A stretch of 64,000 nucleotides of DNA from Actinernus sp. WN-2022 (Eukaryota > Cnidaria > Anthozoa > Actiniaria > Actinernidae), in assembly GCA_030867875.1 (NCBI GenBank), contig JAOWCC010000442.1, forward strand, positions 1,054,001-1,118,000. The letters run 5' to 3'. The notes beneath the pieces were generated by a model. That model searched no databases. It had not been told where the DNA came from and worked only from the letters and a program-made list of their open reading frames with translations. A program made the translations under genes and the position numbers. Every line of letters starts with the position of its first letter. Positions within the stretch are counted from its first letter, which is position 1. Below are positions 53,056 to 64,000 of the stretch, one piece after another.

Positions 53056-54454
53056 AGTTTAGGGCAATGGACCGGAATATTTCTCTTCACAAATTTGTAG
53101 AATTAAACCACCTCCCCCGAAAAAAAAAACACTACATCACGCTGATTAAAAAAACGTGAAGCAATAAAGGGCTGTGCAATGTTTACTAGAAGCGGTTCTC
53201 AATGACAAGTAAGTGTTTACATGACGCGTTTACTGGGCAAGATGTGTAACTGGTACAAATTATGACACCCGATCAGCTGAGGTACTTAATTCTTTAAAAT
53301 GGAAAACTCTTCAAGTAAGGCGCATACAAATCAAGTCAATGTTAATGTAGAAAACTCTCAACGAACGATGCGCACCCTACTTAAGAAATTCTGATCCTGA
53401 TACGGAGTTGTGCTGATAGTAATTTATTTTATTTTATATGTATCTTCTAATCTTAAATGTACACTACATATACTTAGTTTTAACTTCTTTTCTTTTGTAC
53501 GTGTAACAATATTTTTATACGCCCCACGTGGAAATCAGAATATTGTAAGTTGTCAGTGGTTAGCATATCAAAAAATAAAAGTATGTGTGCATGCGTGTAC
53601 GTATGTATGTATTACTATTATGTATGCTAGTAAACCCACCCACAAAACACAATCCAAAACGAATCAGCTAAATATGTTTACGATTGTTTTCAAAAAAGAG
53701 ATGAAAGAGACGTCAGTGGCACCCATCGGCCACTTTCGGCTAAATATCTGTTTGGATGAAAATTAAAGGTTGTCTATACTTTTCTGTAATTGGGAAACGT
53801 AGGCTAAAATTTTCGGAATATTCTTAAATTTGCGAGTACAAATATTTTGAACTACAATTTTCGGAACATCGGCGGAATAAAGAACAAATTGAATATGCTC
53901 ACTTAAAATTTTCGTAAAAAATCGGTAAATTTCTACGCTTTTCGATTTCTCGAATATCGCATGTTAGTGAATGCGGAGTATTTCGAAACACCTGGTTAAC
54001 ACCTGAGGTTTACGGATGCAGAGCTAAGATTCTGAGAAAAAGGTTGCCTAAAATGTTCTGTCACTGATCGACAAAATGTCAGAATCTTATGTTTTCGTAT
54101 GACAATGAAAGCACCCTGAAATATTCGAGACTGTCTAGGTTCCCTTAGGTTCACCGAACAGATAAAATTTTACTAGCGCAGTTTGAAATTCATTTAGTTA
54201 GCGTTAAAAGTGCTTCAGAAGTAATATAATGGCATATTAAAGCATTTTAGCGAAAACTCTCGTTGGGTGCCCCTGAGACGTCTGATAATATAATTTAATA
54301 CATAGTTGTCTCTGATAATATTTGCAAAACTACTGTTATAAAGCCAATTGTAAATTATTTTAAAACTATTGGTTTAAATTATGGTAACACTAACGTTATT
54401 TGGAACAATCAATCAATGTACTACATTTGTACACGATCCAAATAAAACCACAGT
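53056..54454. other. Unassigned AT-rich DNA
   Basis: The ORF at 53410-53766 has no recognisable domain. A gtatgtatgt-type run lies near 53580-53615. Nothing else could be supported. Confidence 0.3.
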
Positions 54455-54780
54455 CGCTACAGTCGCTACACTCGCTACACTCGCTACATTCGCTACGCTC
54501 GCTACACTCTGACATTCGCTACACTCGCTACAGTCGCTACACCACTCTGACATTCGCTACACTCGCTACAGTCGCTACAGCCGCTACACCGCTCTGGCAT
54601 TCGCTACACTCGCTACACCACTCTGACATTCGCTACAGTCGCTACACCACTCTGACATTCGCTACACTCGATGCAGTCGCTACAGCCGCTACACTCGCTA
54701 CACCACTCTGACATTCGCTACACTCGCTACACCACTCTGACATTCGCTACAGTCGCTACACTCGCTACAGTCGTTATACT
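54455..54780. repeat. 9-bp minisatellite (tcgctacac) with 'accactctgacat' spacer
   Basis: Units tcgctacac/tcgctacag alternate with a 'accactctgacat' block to make irregular higher-order repeats of about 30-75 bp. The open frame in it (SLHSLHSLR-type) is a repeat artefact. Confidence 0.95.
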
Positions 54781-55265
54781 GTGTGTTCAGCTCGCCAAAT
54801 TAATTTGCCGGCGGCATAACTAAATTGGTTGCATGTATTTATTAATATAGTAAGAAATTTTTACATTTTTATTTATAAAAGGCATCGGCCAATCACATTC
54901 GAGCTATCGTTTGGCACGGGTTGACTCTATCATCATGTATATTATACTTCTAATACTGTTTTGCTATATCTTTAATAAAAGGAATTGTGCAAATCTTTCA
55001 AATTGTGGTATTTCTTCTATGGTTTGTTTGTGCGGTGGGGTTTGGTGGGATATTTACAAAATCCGGATTTGGAATCTAAAATAATAACATATTTTTTTTG
55101 GCCGGCATTTTGGGGGAATATCAAAAATGGATAATGAATCCGAGAAATCCATGATAAACAAGAGGCTGGCATTGCCAACCGAACTCGGGCCAATAGATAT
55201 CGTTAGGTTGCTTTACCGAAATGTTGTGGAAAATAAAACTGAAAAGTTTTCTACTACGTGATTAG

Positions 55266-56567
55266 TAGCCTGCTTGCCGGCTCCCCTGTATTTTTTTTCG
55301 GTCGTTTCTTTTCGGATTGGGTCACCTGTGGCACGCGGTTAAAATGGGGCGAGGACAAAAATGAAGGGAGGGGGAGGGGAAGGGGAAAGGAGGGGAAGAA
55401 AGGAGAGCCTGCATGAATGTCATTGTTTTGAGAATTACGCCCCTCCACGCTTGACCACGCTTGACAACCCGTCACGCTCCAAGTGTAAAAAAATGGCCAA
55501 TGAAAATCGCGCTTAATGTCAACACGATTCAAAATGACAGCGCTCCGGTTCAGCGCTCCACGTTCTAAATTTTTGCGGTATTAATCATAAAACAAATGGT
55601 GCATGTGGACCAAGAAGAAACCCCAAAGAAAGTAATTACCAGTAAGAGAGGTCGAAACATCCGTGGATGATTTTTGTCGCCTTTGAAAGTGTTGATCCAG
55701 GTTGTTCTGGAGTTATTTCTAAGGATAATCTTTTAATTCCTTCCAAATGCAAACGTGAAGGAAGCCGTGTTGTCAATTCTCCTGGTTTATCGAGTCGAGT
55801 TTGTAATCCCTGTGGGAGGAATATTAGAATTCTCAATGATTTGTACTTTTACGTGAAAAACTTTGTAAATAAAGTGGAGCTGGAGAAAGCTGCAGTAGTC
55901 CTAGTCCTGAAGCCATTCGAAGCAAACGCCAGCTACCAACAACAGTTTTGACACCCGATCGAAGCCCGTTGGCAAGAAAACAACCACGGTCTGAATATTT
56001 ACCAATAAAAACGACTTCTTCGCGGTCGTCGAGAAAGTATTTGTTTCAAGTTCAACAGGAGTAAAGTGCCGATGAAGTGCTCACTCAACATTTAAATATT
56101 GATGTTGTTACAGAAACGAAGGAGACCAGTGTGAAAGTAGTAATACTTCAGCCGAATGGAAATGTCTCCGTTTGTGTTACCACCGATGTAACTACATGTC
56201 ACACGGGATTCGGTTTCGTGTGTGCTTAATGTCAAACTTGACACCTGTCACATTCTAGCCAATGGGAATTTTCCGTTCGTGGACGAACGGTAAATACTCC
56301 GAAAACAATGGCATTCGTGCAGGCTCTCCTTTCTTCCCCTCCTTTCCCCTTCCCCTCCCCCTCCCTTCATTTTTGTCCTCGCCCCATTTTAACCGCGTGC
56401 CACAGGTGACCCAATCCGAAAAGAAACGACCGCCCCATTTTAACCGCGTGCCACAGGTGACCCAATCCGAAAAGAAACGACCGCCCCATTTTAACCGCGT
56501 GCCACAGGTGACCCAATCCGAAAAGAAACGACCGAAAAAAAATACAGGGGAGCCGGCAAGCAGGCTA
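55266..56567. mobile_element. MULE-like transposon, 9-bp target duplication, copy B only
   Basis: The ends TAGCCTGCTTGCCGGCTCCC and complement are flanked by cgtgattag (55257-55265 and 56568-56576). Copy A (31364-31372) has a single cgtgattag and no insert. The left inverted end is ~165 bp. The right end is longer because a ~49-bp block (ccccattttaaccgcgtgcc...) is present three times in tandem. Interior 55430-56290 holds broken coding sequence. Confidence 0.88.
55640..56229 (+). pseudogene. Broken element-borne protein inside the MULE-like unit
   Basis: The first frame (55667-55950) includes GCSGVISKDNLLIPSKCKRE, SPGLSSRVCNPCGRNIRILN and a helix to VELEKAA. Shifting by one base near 55895 gives SPSPEAIRSKRQLPTTVLTP then DRSPLARKQPRSEYLPIKTT and a stop. 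A further frame reads LTQHLNIDVVTETKETSVKV VILQPNGNVSVCV. The CxxCG and basic Ser/Pro-rich stretch suggest a DNA-binding accessory protein. I do not recognise it as a MULE transposase (no DDE motif). Confidence 0.35.
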
Positions 56568-57306
56568 CGTGATTAGGGACCTTCAGCAACCACGACGTCA
56601 TAAAACAACAGCCTTAATTACAAAATACAATAACTGCACGTGAAATGCACGCAGTTACCTACATTTTGACCGTTCTCTCAAAAAAGCACAACGTGAAAAC
56701 AACAACACGTTCAAAGGAGAACGCGAACGTAAGAAACTAAATCACCGTTTATCATTCGGCCTGGAAAATATGGTTATAAACGGCATCTGAAGGCAACTAA
56801 AGGAAATAGTAAATTCTAAATTTCGGGAGAAAACACTTCTACGTTCCGTCGTCACATCCGTCGTCGTCCTGTTAATCTCCCTATTGTCATAACAGACCTA
56901 ATTGGGTTCCCTGTGGCCAAAGTTAAGCCATGCCTCGTGCTGTTGCCATTTCGTTTTGGTTCTTCTTTTTTTTGGCCGATTTCTGTTTTTCTGATAGCGT
57001 GTAACCAACACCTTTAAAAAGGGAATTGGGAGTCCTCAATTTTATTAAGTTAAAATAACTAAAATCAATCCCTGGTCTTGCGAGGGATCGATCACCAGGC
57101 TAGTTCGCAATAAACAGGATAAATTAGAATGCACAAAAATTATGAGTGCTGCTGACATAATATCTAAGCGAACACATTTCTCACTCCTGTCGTAGCTTTG
57201 TATACAATATCGAAGCTCTTTCGACCATGGAAACTATAAACCATTTCAAAATCTGGGCACTGATCGCGCTTCTGAATCGGAGCAATATAAGGCTAGCAAG
57301 TTATCG

Positions 57307-57958
57307 GTGAATGTAAACAAATCCAACTATATTATATTTGATCTGGCGATAGAAATAAACAATGTTAGGATTGACAAGGTTAATGAGGTCGTATTCCTGG
57401 GTGTGATCTTGGACGAAAATATGGCTTGGAAGTTTCACATTTCCCATCTTGCCAGTAAAATATCAAAATCAATAGGAATTATACACAAATCAAGTTTTTG
57501 CCTTTCCAAGCAAGCATTACGCACTTTATACTATTCCTTAGTTTATCCATATCTTCAATACTGTATCACGGTCTGGGGCTCTACCTATCCATCCAACCTT
57601 AATCGTATTGTTCTGCTTCAAAAACGCGTAGTGCGAGTTATTAATAATGAGGCATTGATGCGCATACTAACCCTATATTTACTTATTCAATTTAGGAAAG
57701 TTCATGTTCCTGTTCAAAATTAATTTATTACCTAGAAGTTTTGAAAAATCTTTTCTACGAATTTATCAAGTTCACAGTTATAATACTAGACATTCTAAAC
57801 TTTTTTATGTTCCTTTATGTAGAACCAAAATTAGACAGTTTTCTGTTTATTATCAGGGTCCAGCATTTTTTAACTCGCTGAACGCAGACATTCGTGATGC
57901 CATGACCGTTTCCTCGTTTCAATCCAAGCTGAAAAAATATCTCTGCTCCCGTCTTTGA
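57307..57958 (+). pseudogene. LINE reverse transcriptase C-terminal part, copy B
   Basis: It is the same two-frame remnant as 32096-32748. The cga-to-tga difference (57308) creates an ATG-led frame here, MNVNKSNYIIFDLAIEINNV. Both copies share the internal deletion, so it was dead before the segmental duplication. Confidence 0.75.
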
Positions 57959-58305
57959 AATCGCTTATTATTTATTCATTAATTTCTTCAAATACGTGTT
58001 ATCTCAATACTGATATAAACTGCTATCTTAGTGTGTTTTCTCCATTCTGTTATTCTTGTTTTCGCGCCACTCTCACTTTGTTTTATATTTTTTTGTTGGC
58101 CAAAAAAAAACTGTTAATATGTAGTGGAGCGAGATCAGTTGATGTGTCGTGGTCGGAACATTTAGAAAAACAATCGAGAAGTTTAGCGGCAGCTGTTTTA
58201 TGTCTTGTGTTGTATGTGTTTTAACTTATTGTAACCGCGCAACCGAACGTTAAGCCCAACGGCTTGGGATCCCTGTGGTGACGTCATTATTTCCCGCCAA
58301 ATCTA

Positions 58306-58572
58306 GTGAGCATGACATTGTTTGTGGTCAGCGGCACGTACGGCGTAGATGGTGCTTCTATTAAAAATGGACAAGAAAATGGAAAGAAAACCCACAAACA
58401 GAGTTTATTGGAGTGTTTTAGAGCTGATAAATACGTTACTAAAGGTCTGTATGGAATGATTCTCCACTGGATTGGATTGAAAGGTGCTAGATGTGATTTA
58501 CCAGCGAGTCGATCGACTCACTCCAAACAAACATGCTGCATACCTGGGGATGTACCAAATGTATACTACTGA
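58306..58572 (+). CDS. Hypothetical ORF, duplicated (copy B)
   Basis: The counterpart of 33099-33365 with Val-to-Gly and Tyr-to-Cys changes. It remains open over 88 codons, but both differences are non-synonymous, which gives no sign of constraint. Confidence 0.2.
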   Translation: MSMTLFVVSGTYGVDGASIKNGQENGKKTHKQSLLECFRADKYVTKGLYGMILHWIGLKGARCDLPASRSTHSKQTCCIPGDVPNVYY

Positions 58573-59326
58573 CTTATGATTATTGGAAAACGTGCCGAAA
58601 TACCCGGTGAAAAGGCAAAATGGAGACAATAACGCGGGGAATAACAACACCTAACACTACATGGATGCCCTTGATACCACTTGAGATCATGGAAAGAACA
58701 GTATCTTCACATAATGAGTGCGTGTGAACTGGAAGGAGGAAAATATTGACATCAAAATGGCTAATGTAATAAACACAGCAAAGACTTGGTACTATACTAT
58801 ATCATATGTACACAGGGACAGGACATTATTTATTATGTAAGCTGACGTGTGAAAGAACAAAGCTGCTTCTAAACCGGTAAGATATGTTTTCCAATGTACT
58901 TATATTGCTGAGTGTTATGTACCTAGAAAGCCACTAATTAAGGCTTGGACTACTCTATAAACTCGGAGTACAGCTCGCTACTCGAGACCTCCTCAATCTA
59001 CCTATCACATTATACATGGTTTCCCGAACTAGGAAACTCCCAGATGTATGAACACTACACTGAGGAATAGATGTTTCTTGCCTTTTCGTTCATGAAGGGG
59101 AGGAAATGTTTAGGTAAACTTTACAAATACAATGTAACGTACAATAACAACCAGAAATACAACCAGAATAATAACCATAATAAGGAAAGTTCCTTCACAT
59201 AATGAGTGTGAAATGGCTAATAAACACAAGAAAGACTTAATTGGTACTATAATATACTAAATATATATAATGACAGGACATGATTTATTGGGTTTACTTC
59301 GGTGTAAGGACCTGACTTGCTGGAGA

Positions 59327-60095
59327 CTGCATGCCATCGCACACTCTGTGAATTGTTGTATTACCGATTATAGTGTATTGAATACTATAATACTATTATA
59401 ATTTATGTACCTACTCATCATTAGTTGATGTAAATACCTGAAAAAACAATTGCTACCAAGCAGTTCACTCATGGTCTAGTGGTTAGGGCATGCCATTGTA
59501 CACTCTGTGAGTTGTTGTATTACCAATTACAGTGTATTGAATACTATAATACTATTATAATTTATGTATCTACTCATCATTAGTTGATATAAATACCTGA
59601 AAAAAAACAATTGCTACCAAGCAGTTCACTCATGGTCTAGTGGTTAGGGCATGCCATTGTACACTCTGTGAGTTGTTGTATTACCAATTACAGTGTATTG
59701 AATACTATAATACTATTATAATTTATGTACCTACTCATCATTAGTTGATATAAATACCTGAAAAAAACAATTGCTACCAAGCAGTTCACTCATGGTCTAG
59801 TGGTTAGGGCATGCCATTGCACACTCTGTGAGTTGTTGTATTACCAATTACAGTGTATTGAATACTATAATACTATTATAATTTATGCACCTACTCATCA
59901 TTAGTTGATATAAATACCTGAAAAAACAATTGCTACCAAGCAATTCACTCATGGTCTAGTGGTTAGGGTATGCCATTGCACACTCTGTGAGTTGTTGTAT
60001 TACCAATTACAGTGTATTGAATACTATAATACTATTATAATTTATGCACCTACTCATCATTGGTTATATAAATAGGTGAAAAAACTATTGCTACC
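59327..60095 (+). repeat. ~159-bp tandem array with tRNA-like A box, copy B
   Basis: Four units carry tggtctagtggttaggg (about 59472, 59633, 59793, 59952), one fewer than copy A. The SINE-like unit with A/B boxes follows at ~60096-60200. Confidence 0.85.
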
Positions 60096-60741
60096 AAGCA
60101 AATTCACTTGTGGTGCAGCAGTTAGGGTTTGGGTAGCTGGGTTATATGTCAGCCATTGTAATCTTATTTTGCTGGGTTTGATTCTTACCCTCAGTACAGT
60201 GTAATTTTTTTTTCAAGTAGAGGCTGCCCAATTCCATGTAAAATTTATAAGTGCTGCTTCAGGTGCTCGGGAAATATTCTAAGTAGCAAATTATTCATAG
60301 TTAACAAAGGGAGTTTTATGACGCAGTTTGTGTGGTTCTCACATTGAGGTACATTTGTAATAACACCAAATTATTATATATGTAAACTTACATGTGTTAG
60401 GAGAGAGCAAAGCTGCTTCTAAACTGGTAAGATATGTTGTGTTATTGCTGAGGAAAAGATGTTTCATGGCTATTCGTTTCATCAATGATTTTGTATCAGT
60501 TTGAGCGACTGTAAATTAATGTGCAATTACTCTGGCTGCCTGTACATGTACATACATGTATATAGCAGAATCTATATTATTTTGTATGTGAATTTAAATT
60601 GATGAATAGCATTCAAAATGAAAGCTAGGAGAGAGTTTGTTTGGGCATGTACATTGTAGCTGTGAATTTGACTCCATTTTATGTGTATATAGTAAAGGTA
60701 AGGTAATGGCTTGGTAGTAATGTAGAATATCCCCTCCATTC

Positions 60742-60890
60742 AAAAGACCACTTGAATGGCTGTGTGCAAAAAGGGCATTAAGTGATTATTGATCACATTC
60801 TAAATTCTCCCTTAGAAAACAAATAAATCGAAGGAGAATATAGAATGTGATCAAGAGTCACTTATGCCCTTGTTGCACACAGCCCTTCAC
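60742..60890. mobile_element. Palindromic MITE, copy B
   Basis: Matches 35683-35825. Confidence 0.8.
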
Positions 60891-60919
60891 AGTCTTGAAA
60901 ACTGTGCTAAATTCTCCAT

Positions 60920-61100
60920 TTTATTACCGTTTTCATTGAAGTGCGACCTTGAAAGTTGACTGTCAATCAGATGCGGAGCCTAGTCTCATACAAATCTTTA
61001 CCACCTGGACTTAATTAAATTGTGATTGACATCGGCTAAATGCAATTTTCCAAATGAGACTTGTAACTTTCAGGGTCACACTTCAATGAAAATGGTAATA
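60920..61100. mobile_element. Second palindromic MITE, copy B
   Basis: Matches 35855-36037. Confidence 0.8.
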
Positions 61101-61767
61101 GTTCAGGTGTATTTAGACTTGTTCTATGAATCATTTGGGGTTGAAAGTGGGTAGCTTTTTTTTGTGTGGGGATTTAATGAACAATTGGAAGTACTGTGTG
61201 CTATAGGAGAGTTTGAACTCGGTTTGAATTGAATTTGTTGGTAAAACTTGGCATTTTGTTGAGTTATCCACCCTTTCTACTTTTTATGAAGGGGATGAAA
61301 TGTTTCATAGGTAAACTTTACAAATACAATGCAACATACTGTACAATAACCAGGATAACAACCAGAAACACTGCACCAATAACAAACAGAATAACCAGAA
61401 ACATGCACATACAAGATGTCCAACTGCATGTAATTATCAAGCTACATGTACATTGTATCTAAATTTAGTATGAGATGAATCCCAACAATCTATTCTTTAC
61501 AAGCAACCACCCTAAATGTCTATCAAAGGTGGTCACTTAAGAGAGGGGGTCGCAATTACAAGATGTCCAACTGTATATCAAGCTATCTGAAGTATGAGAT
61601 CAAACCCAAAAATATATTCTTTATAACCAATCACCCTTATGTAGATACATTGTACCTGTACGGTCTTTGGAAAGTTTTTCTGAGTTTTCTTCTTGATGGG
61701 AAATCAAATATAATTCCTGTTGTTGTGTTCACCACGTACCCTTGACTGACTCCACATGTCACATACA

Positions 61768-63190
61768 GTAGTTCTAGCTGGGTTGTATTGCTACATGCAT
61801 TCCATTTGTATTCCTTAGTCTGGTTAGTCGACCCCATAGTTCTACTGGGGTTGCATTGTATCATTCTATGCTATAGTCATAGTCCTTAGTCCAGTTAGTC
61901 TCCTTAGTTCTAGCAGGGTTGTATTGCTACATGTCATTTGTATTCCTTAGTCCGGTTGGTCCCCTAAGTTCTAGCAGGGTTGTATCACTGTATGCTAGTC
62001 ATAGTCCTTAGTCTGGTTAAGCCCCTTACATGTAGTTCTAGCAGGGTTGTATCACTGTATGCTAGTCATAGTCCTTAGTCTGGTTAAGCCCCTTAGTTCT
62101 AGCAGGGTTGTATCACTGTATGCTAGTCATAGTCCTTAGTCTGGTTAAGCCCCTTAGTTCTAGCAGGGTTGTATCACTGTATGCTAGTCATAGTCCTTAG
62201 TCTGGTTAAGACCATTAGTTCTAGCAGGGTTGTATCACTGTATGCTAGTCATAGTCCTTAGTCTGGTTAAGCCCCTTAGTTCTAGCAGGGTTGTATCACT
62301 GTATGCTAGTCACAGTCCTTAGTCTGGTTAAGCCCCTTAGTTCTAGCAGGGTTGTATCACTGTATGCTAGTCATAGTCCTTAGTCTGGTTAAGCCCATTA
62401 GTTCTAGCAGAGTTGTATCACTGTATGCTATAGTCATAGTCCTTAGTCTGGTTAAGCCCCTTAGTTCTGGCTGGGTTGTATCACTGTATGCTAGTCATAG
62501 TCCTTAGTCTGGTTAAGCCCCTTAGTTCTAGCAGGTTTGTATCACTGTATGCTAGTCATAGTCCTTAGTCTGGTTAAGCCCATTAGTTCTAGCAGGGTTG
62601 TATCACTGTATGCTAGTCATAGTCCTTAGTCTGGTTAAGCCCCTTAGTTCTAGCAGGGTTGTATCACTGTATGCTAGTCATATTCCTTAGTCTGGTTAAG
62701 TCCCTTAGTTCTAGCAGAGTTGTATCACTGTATGCTATAGTCATAGTCCTTAGTCTGGTTAAGCCCCTTAGTTCTGGCTGGGTTGTATCGCTGCATGGTG
62801 ATCATAGTCCTTAGTCCGGTTAGTACATGTACCCTTAGTTCTGGCTGGGTCGTATCGCTGCATGCTGGTCATAGTCCTTAGTCCAGTTAGTACCCTTAGT
62901 TCTGGCTGGGTTAATTGTATTGCTGCATGCTGGTCATTTAAGTCCGTTTAGTACATGTACCCTTAGTTCTGGCTGGGTTGTATCGCTGCATGCTGGTCAT
63001 AGTCCTTAGTTCAGTTAGTACCCTTTAGTTCTAGCTGGGTTGTATCGCTGCATGCTGGTCATAGTCCTTAGTCCAGTTAGTACCCTTTGTTCTGGCTGGG
63101 TTAATTGTATTGCTGCATGCTGGTCATAGTCCGTTTAGTACATGTACCCTTAGTTCTGGCTGGGTTGTATTGCTGCATGCTGCATGGTCA
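61768..63190 (+). repeat. 61-bp tandem array, copy B (~23 units)
   Basis: The same unit as 36690-37690, but ~420 bp longer, with extra 'ctagcagggttgtatcactg' units and a few intermixed 'ttctggctggg' subtype units, showing recent expansion and conversion. Confidence 0.92.
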
Positions 63191-64000
63191 TAATCCTTAG
63201 CTAGTCGGGCATACATGTATATCCAGGGGTAAAATAAGCAGAAAAGTAAAGAAAGGGGGTCCTAAAACAGGCTCCGGATAAGAAAAGAACAGTTGAATGA
63301 CAAGGAGTGTTAACAGATGTTAATTTTCTATTCTTCTTTCTCATAATTTCATTCAATAGAAGACCATTGAAATAATGCACTTTCATTAGCTATTAATTTT
63401 TGAAGTTTAAATTTATTTTTGATCAAACTAACTATGGTTTGATTTTGGAGAAATTTGTATGTGGGGATCGAATGTTATCAAATTTGTGATTCAAAAACTT
63501 GTTTTCTTTACGTTTTCACAGAAAAATTGTATGTACAGATATGCTGATTGTGCCAGGTCTATTGTTCTTGGGGTACAGTTCATGCACATGCCATTACTTA
63601 AAAGAAAACATGTTCTTTTTGACACTAAATCACTCCATATATAGAAGTGTGGCATCTGAATCAATTGACCGAGTTAGCTTGTACATTATTTTGTTGTTCC
63701 AATTCAGAACATGTGACAGCTCTCCAGAGCTTTCCAGTGCTTTGTTTCCCATGAATAATATTAATAAAATTTATACATTAATTTCCTCTAGGGATATAAA
63801 AAAAACAAGAAGACATTACTCAAGGGAAAAGTCAGGTGACCTGAATTGGGACAACAAATGTACAAGCTAGCTAAATTGGTCAATTGGGTTCAACATGTCT
63901 GTATTAGCTAGGTGCAGCAGATGAATTAGGTTTGGCACAATGCTGCATTGTGGGACTCTGGAGCGGTTGACTCAATTATGCCACTTTTTTCATGTGACAA
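63191..64000. other. Right part of copy B, non-coding, incomplete
   Basis: Corresponds to 37691-38504 with a few indels. The window ends before any break in similarity. Confidence 0.5.

Larger units (their letters stand above)
54929..64000 (+). repeat. Segmental duplication, copy B (runs off window)
   Basis: It repeats 31029-38504 in direct orientation, from 'tatcatcatgtatattatac'. Differences include the 1302-bp insertion at 55266-56567, one fewer tRNA-like unit, about seven more 61-bp units and scattered substitutions. The left flank (gcacgggttgactc) is unrelated to that of copy A. Confidence 0.9.

Noticed and set aside
53410..53766. 118-codon plus-strand ORF
   Set aside because: AT-rich, Ile/Leu/Tyr-biased, no recognised domain and no splice or promoter support.

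Overview
The window is nuclear DNA of a multicellular animal. It has spliced exons with consensus GTAAGT donors, AATAAA-type 3' ends, a filamin/NHL (TRIM2/3/71-like) coding exon, several non-LTR retrotransposon families and very many palindromic DNA elements and minisatellites. The mix of TRIM-NHL, cnidarian-style LINE reverse transcriptases and 'aagatggcg' foldback MITEs suggests an anthozoan cnidarian such as a stony coral. That assignment is an inference. Host genes are sparse: one clear coding exon (45926-47039, minus), one probable first exon (52272-52396, minus) and one possible promoter/first exon (about 30470-30920, plus). Almost everything else is mobile or repeated DNA.

Region 1 (431-3560) is a cluster of foldback MITEs. 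Two copies of a ~470-bp MITE lie in opposite orientation around a shared 8-bp sequence. One is split by a 1.3-kb LINE-like element that carries only an ORF1-type protein (SAP-like motif, coiled coil, start of an SGNH hydrolase domain). Region 2 (3568-17913) is a ~14.3-kb imperfect inverted repeat. Each arm carries the same broken gene exons in mirror image and a 112-bp tandem array; the centre holds decayed unknown genes and a DIRS-like RNase H fragment. Differences between the arms expose later insertions, including a 351-bp palindrome with a 9-bp target duplication.

Region 3 (17915-21730) is satellite-like: ~31-bp repeats, CACGTG-rich repeats and a ~68-unit 33-bp minisatellite. Region 4 (22076-29978) holds MITEs and a nested set of inverted repeats with mirrored 8-bp microsatellites. 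Region 5 (31029-38504) is duplicated in direct orientation at 54929-64000, which runs off the window. The duplicated block holds a LINE reverse transcriptase tail, a ~159-bp array whose units carry a tRNA-like A box, two palindromic MITEs and a 61-bp array. The second copy alone has a 1302-bp transposon with 9-bp target duplications. Region 6 (38861-40528) is a TTAA-flanked DNA transposon with spliced coding fragments on both strands. Region 7 (45450-52400) holds the NHL exon, nested LINEs in opposite orientation, a hammerhead-ribozyme-like fold and the orphan exon.

No classical operon-like or pathway-level gene cooperation is visible. What ties the window together is recurrent inversion, nesting and tandem amplification of mobile elements.
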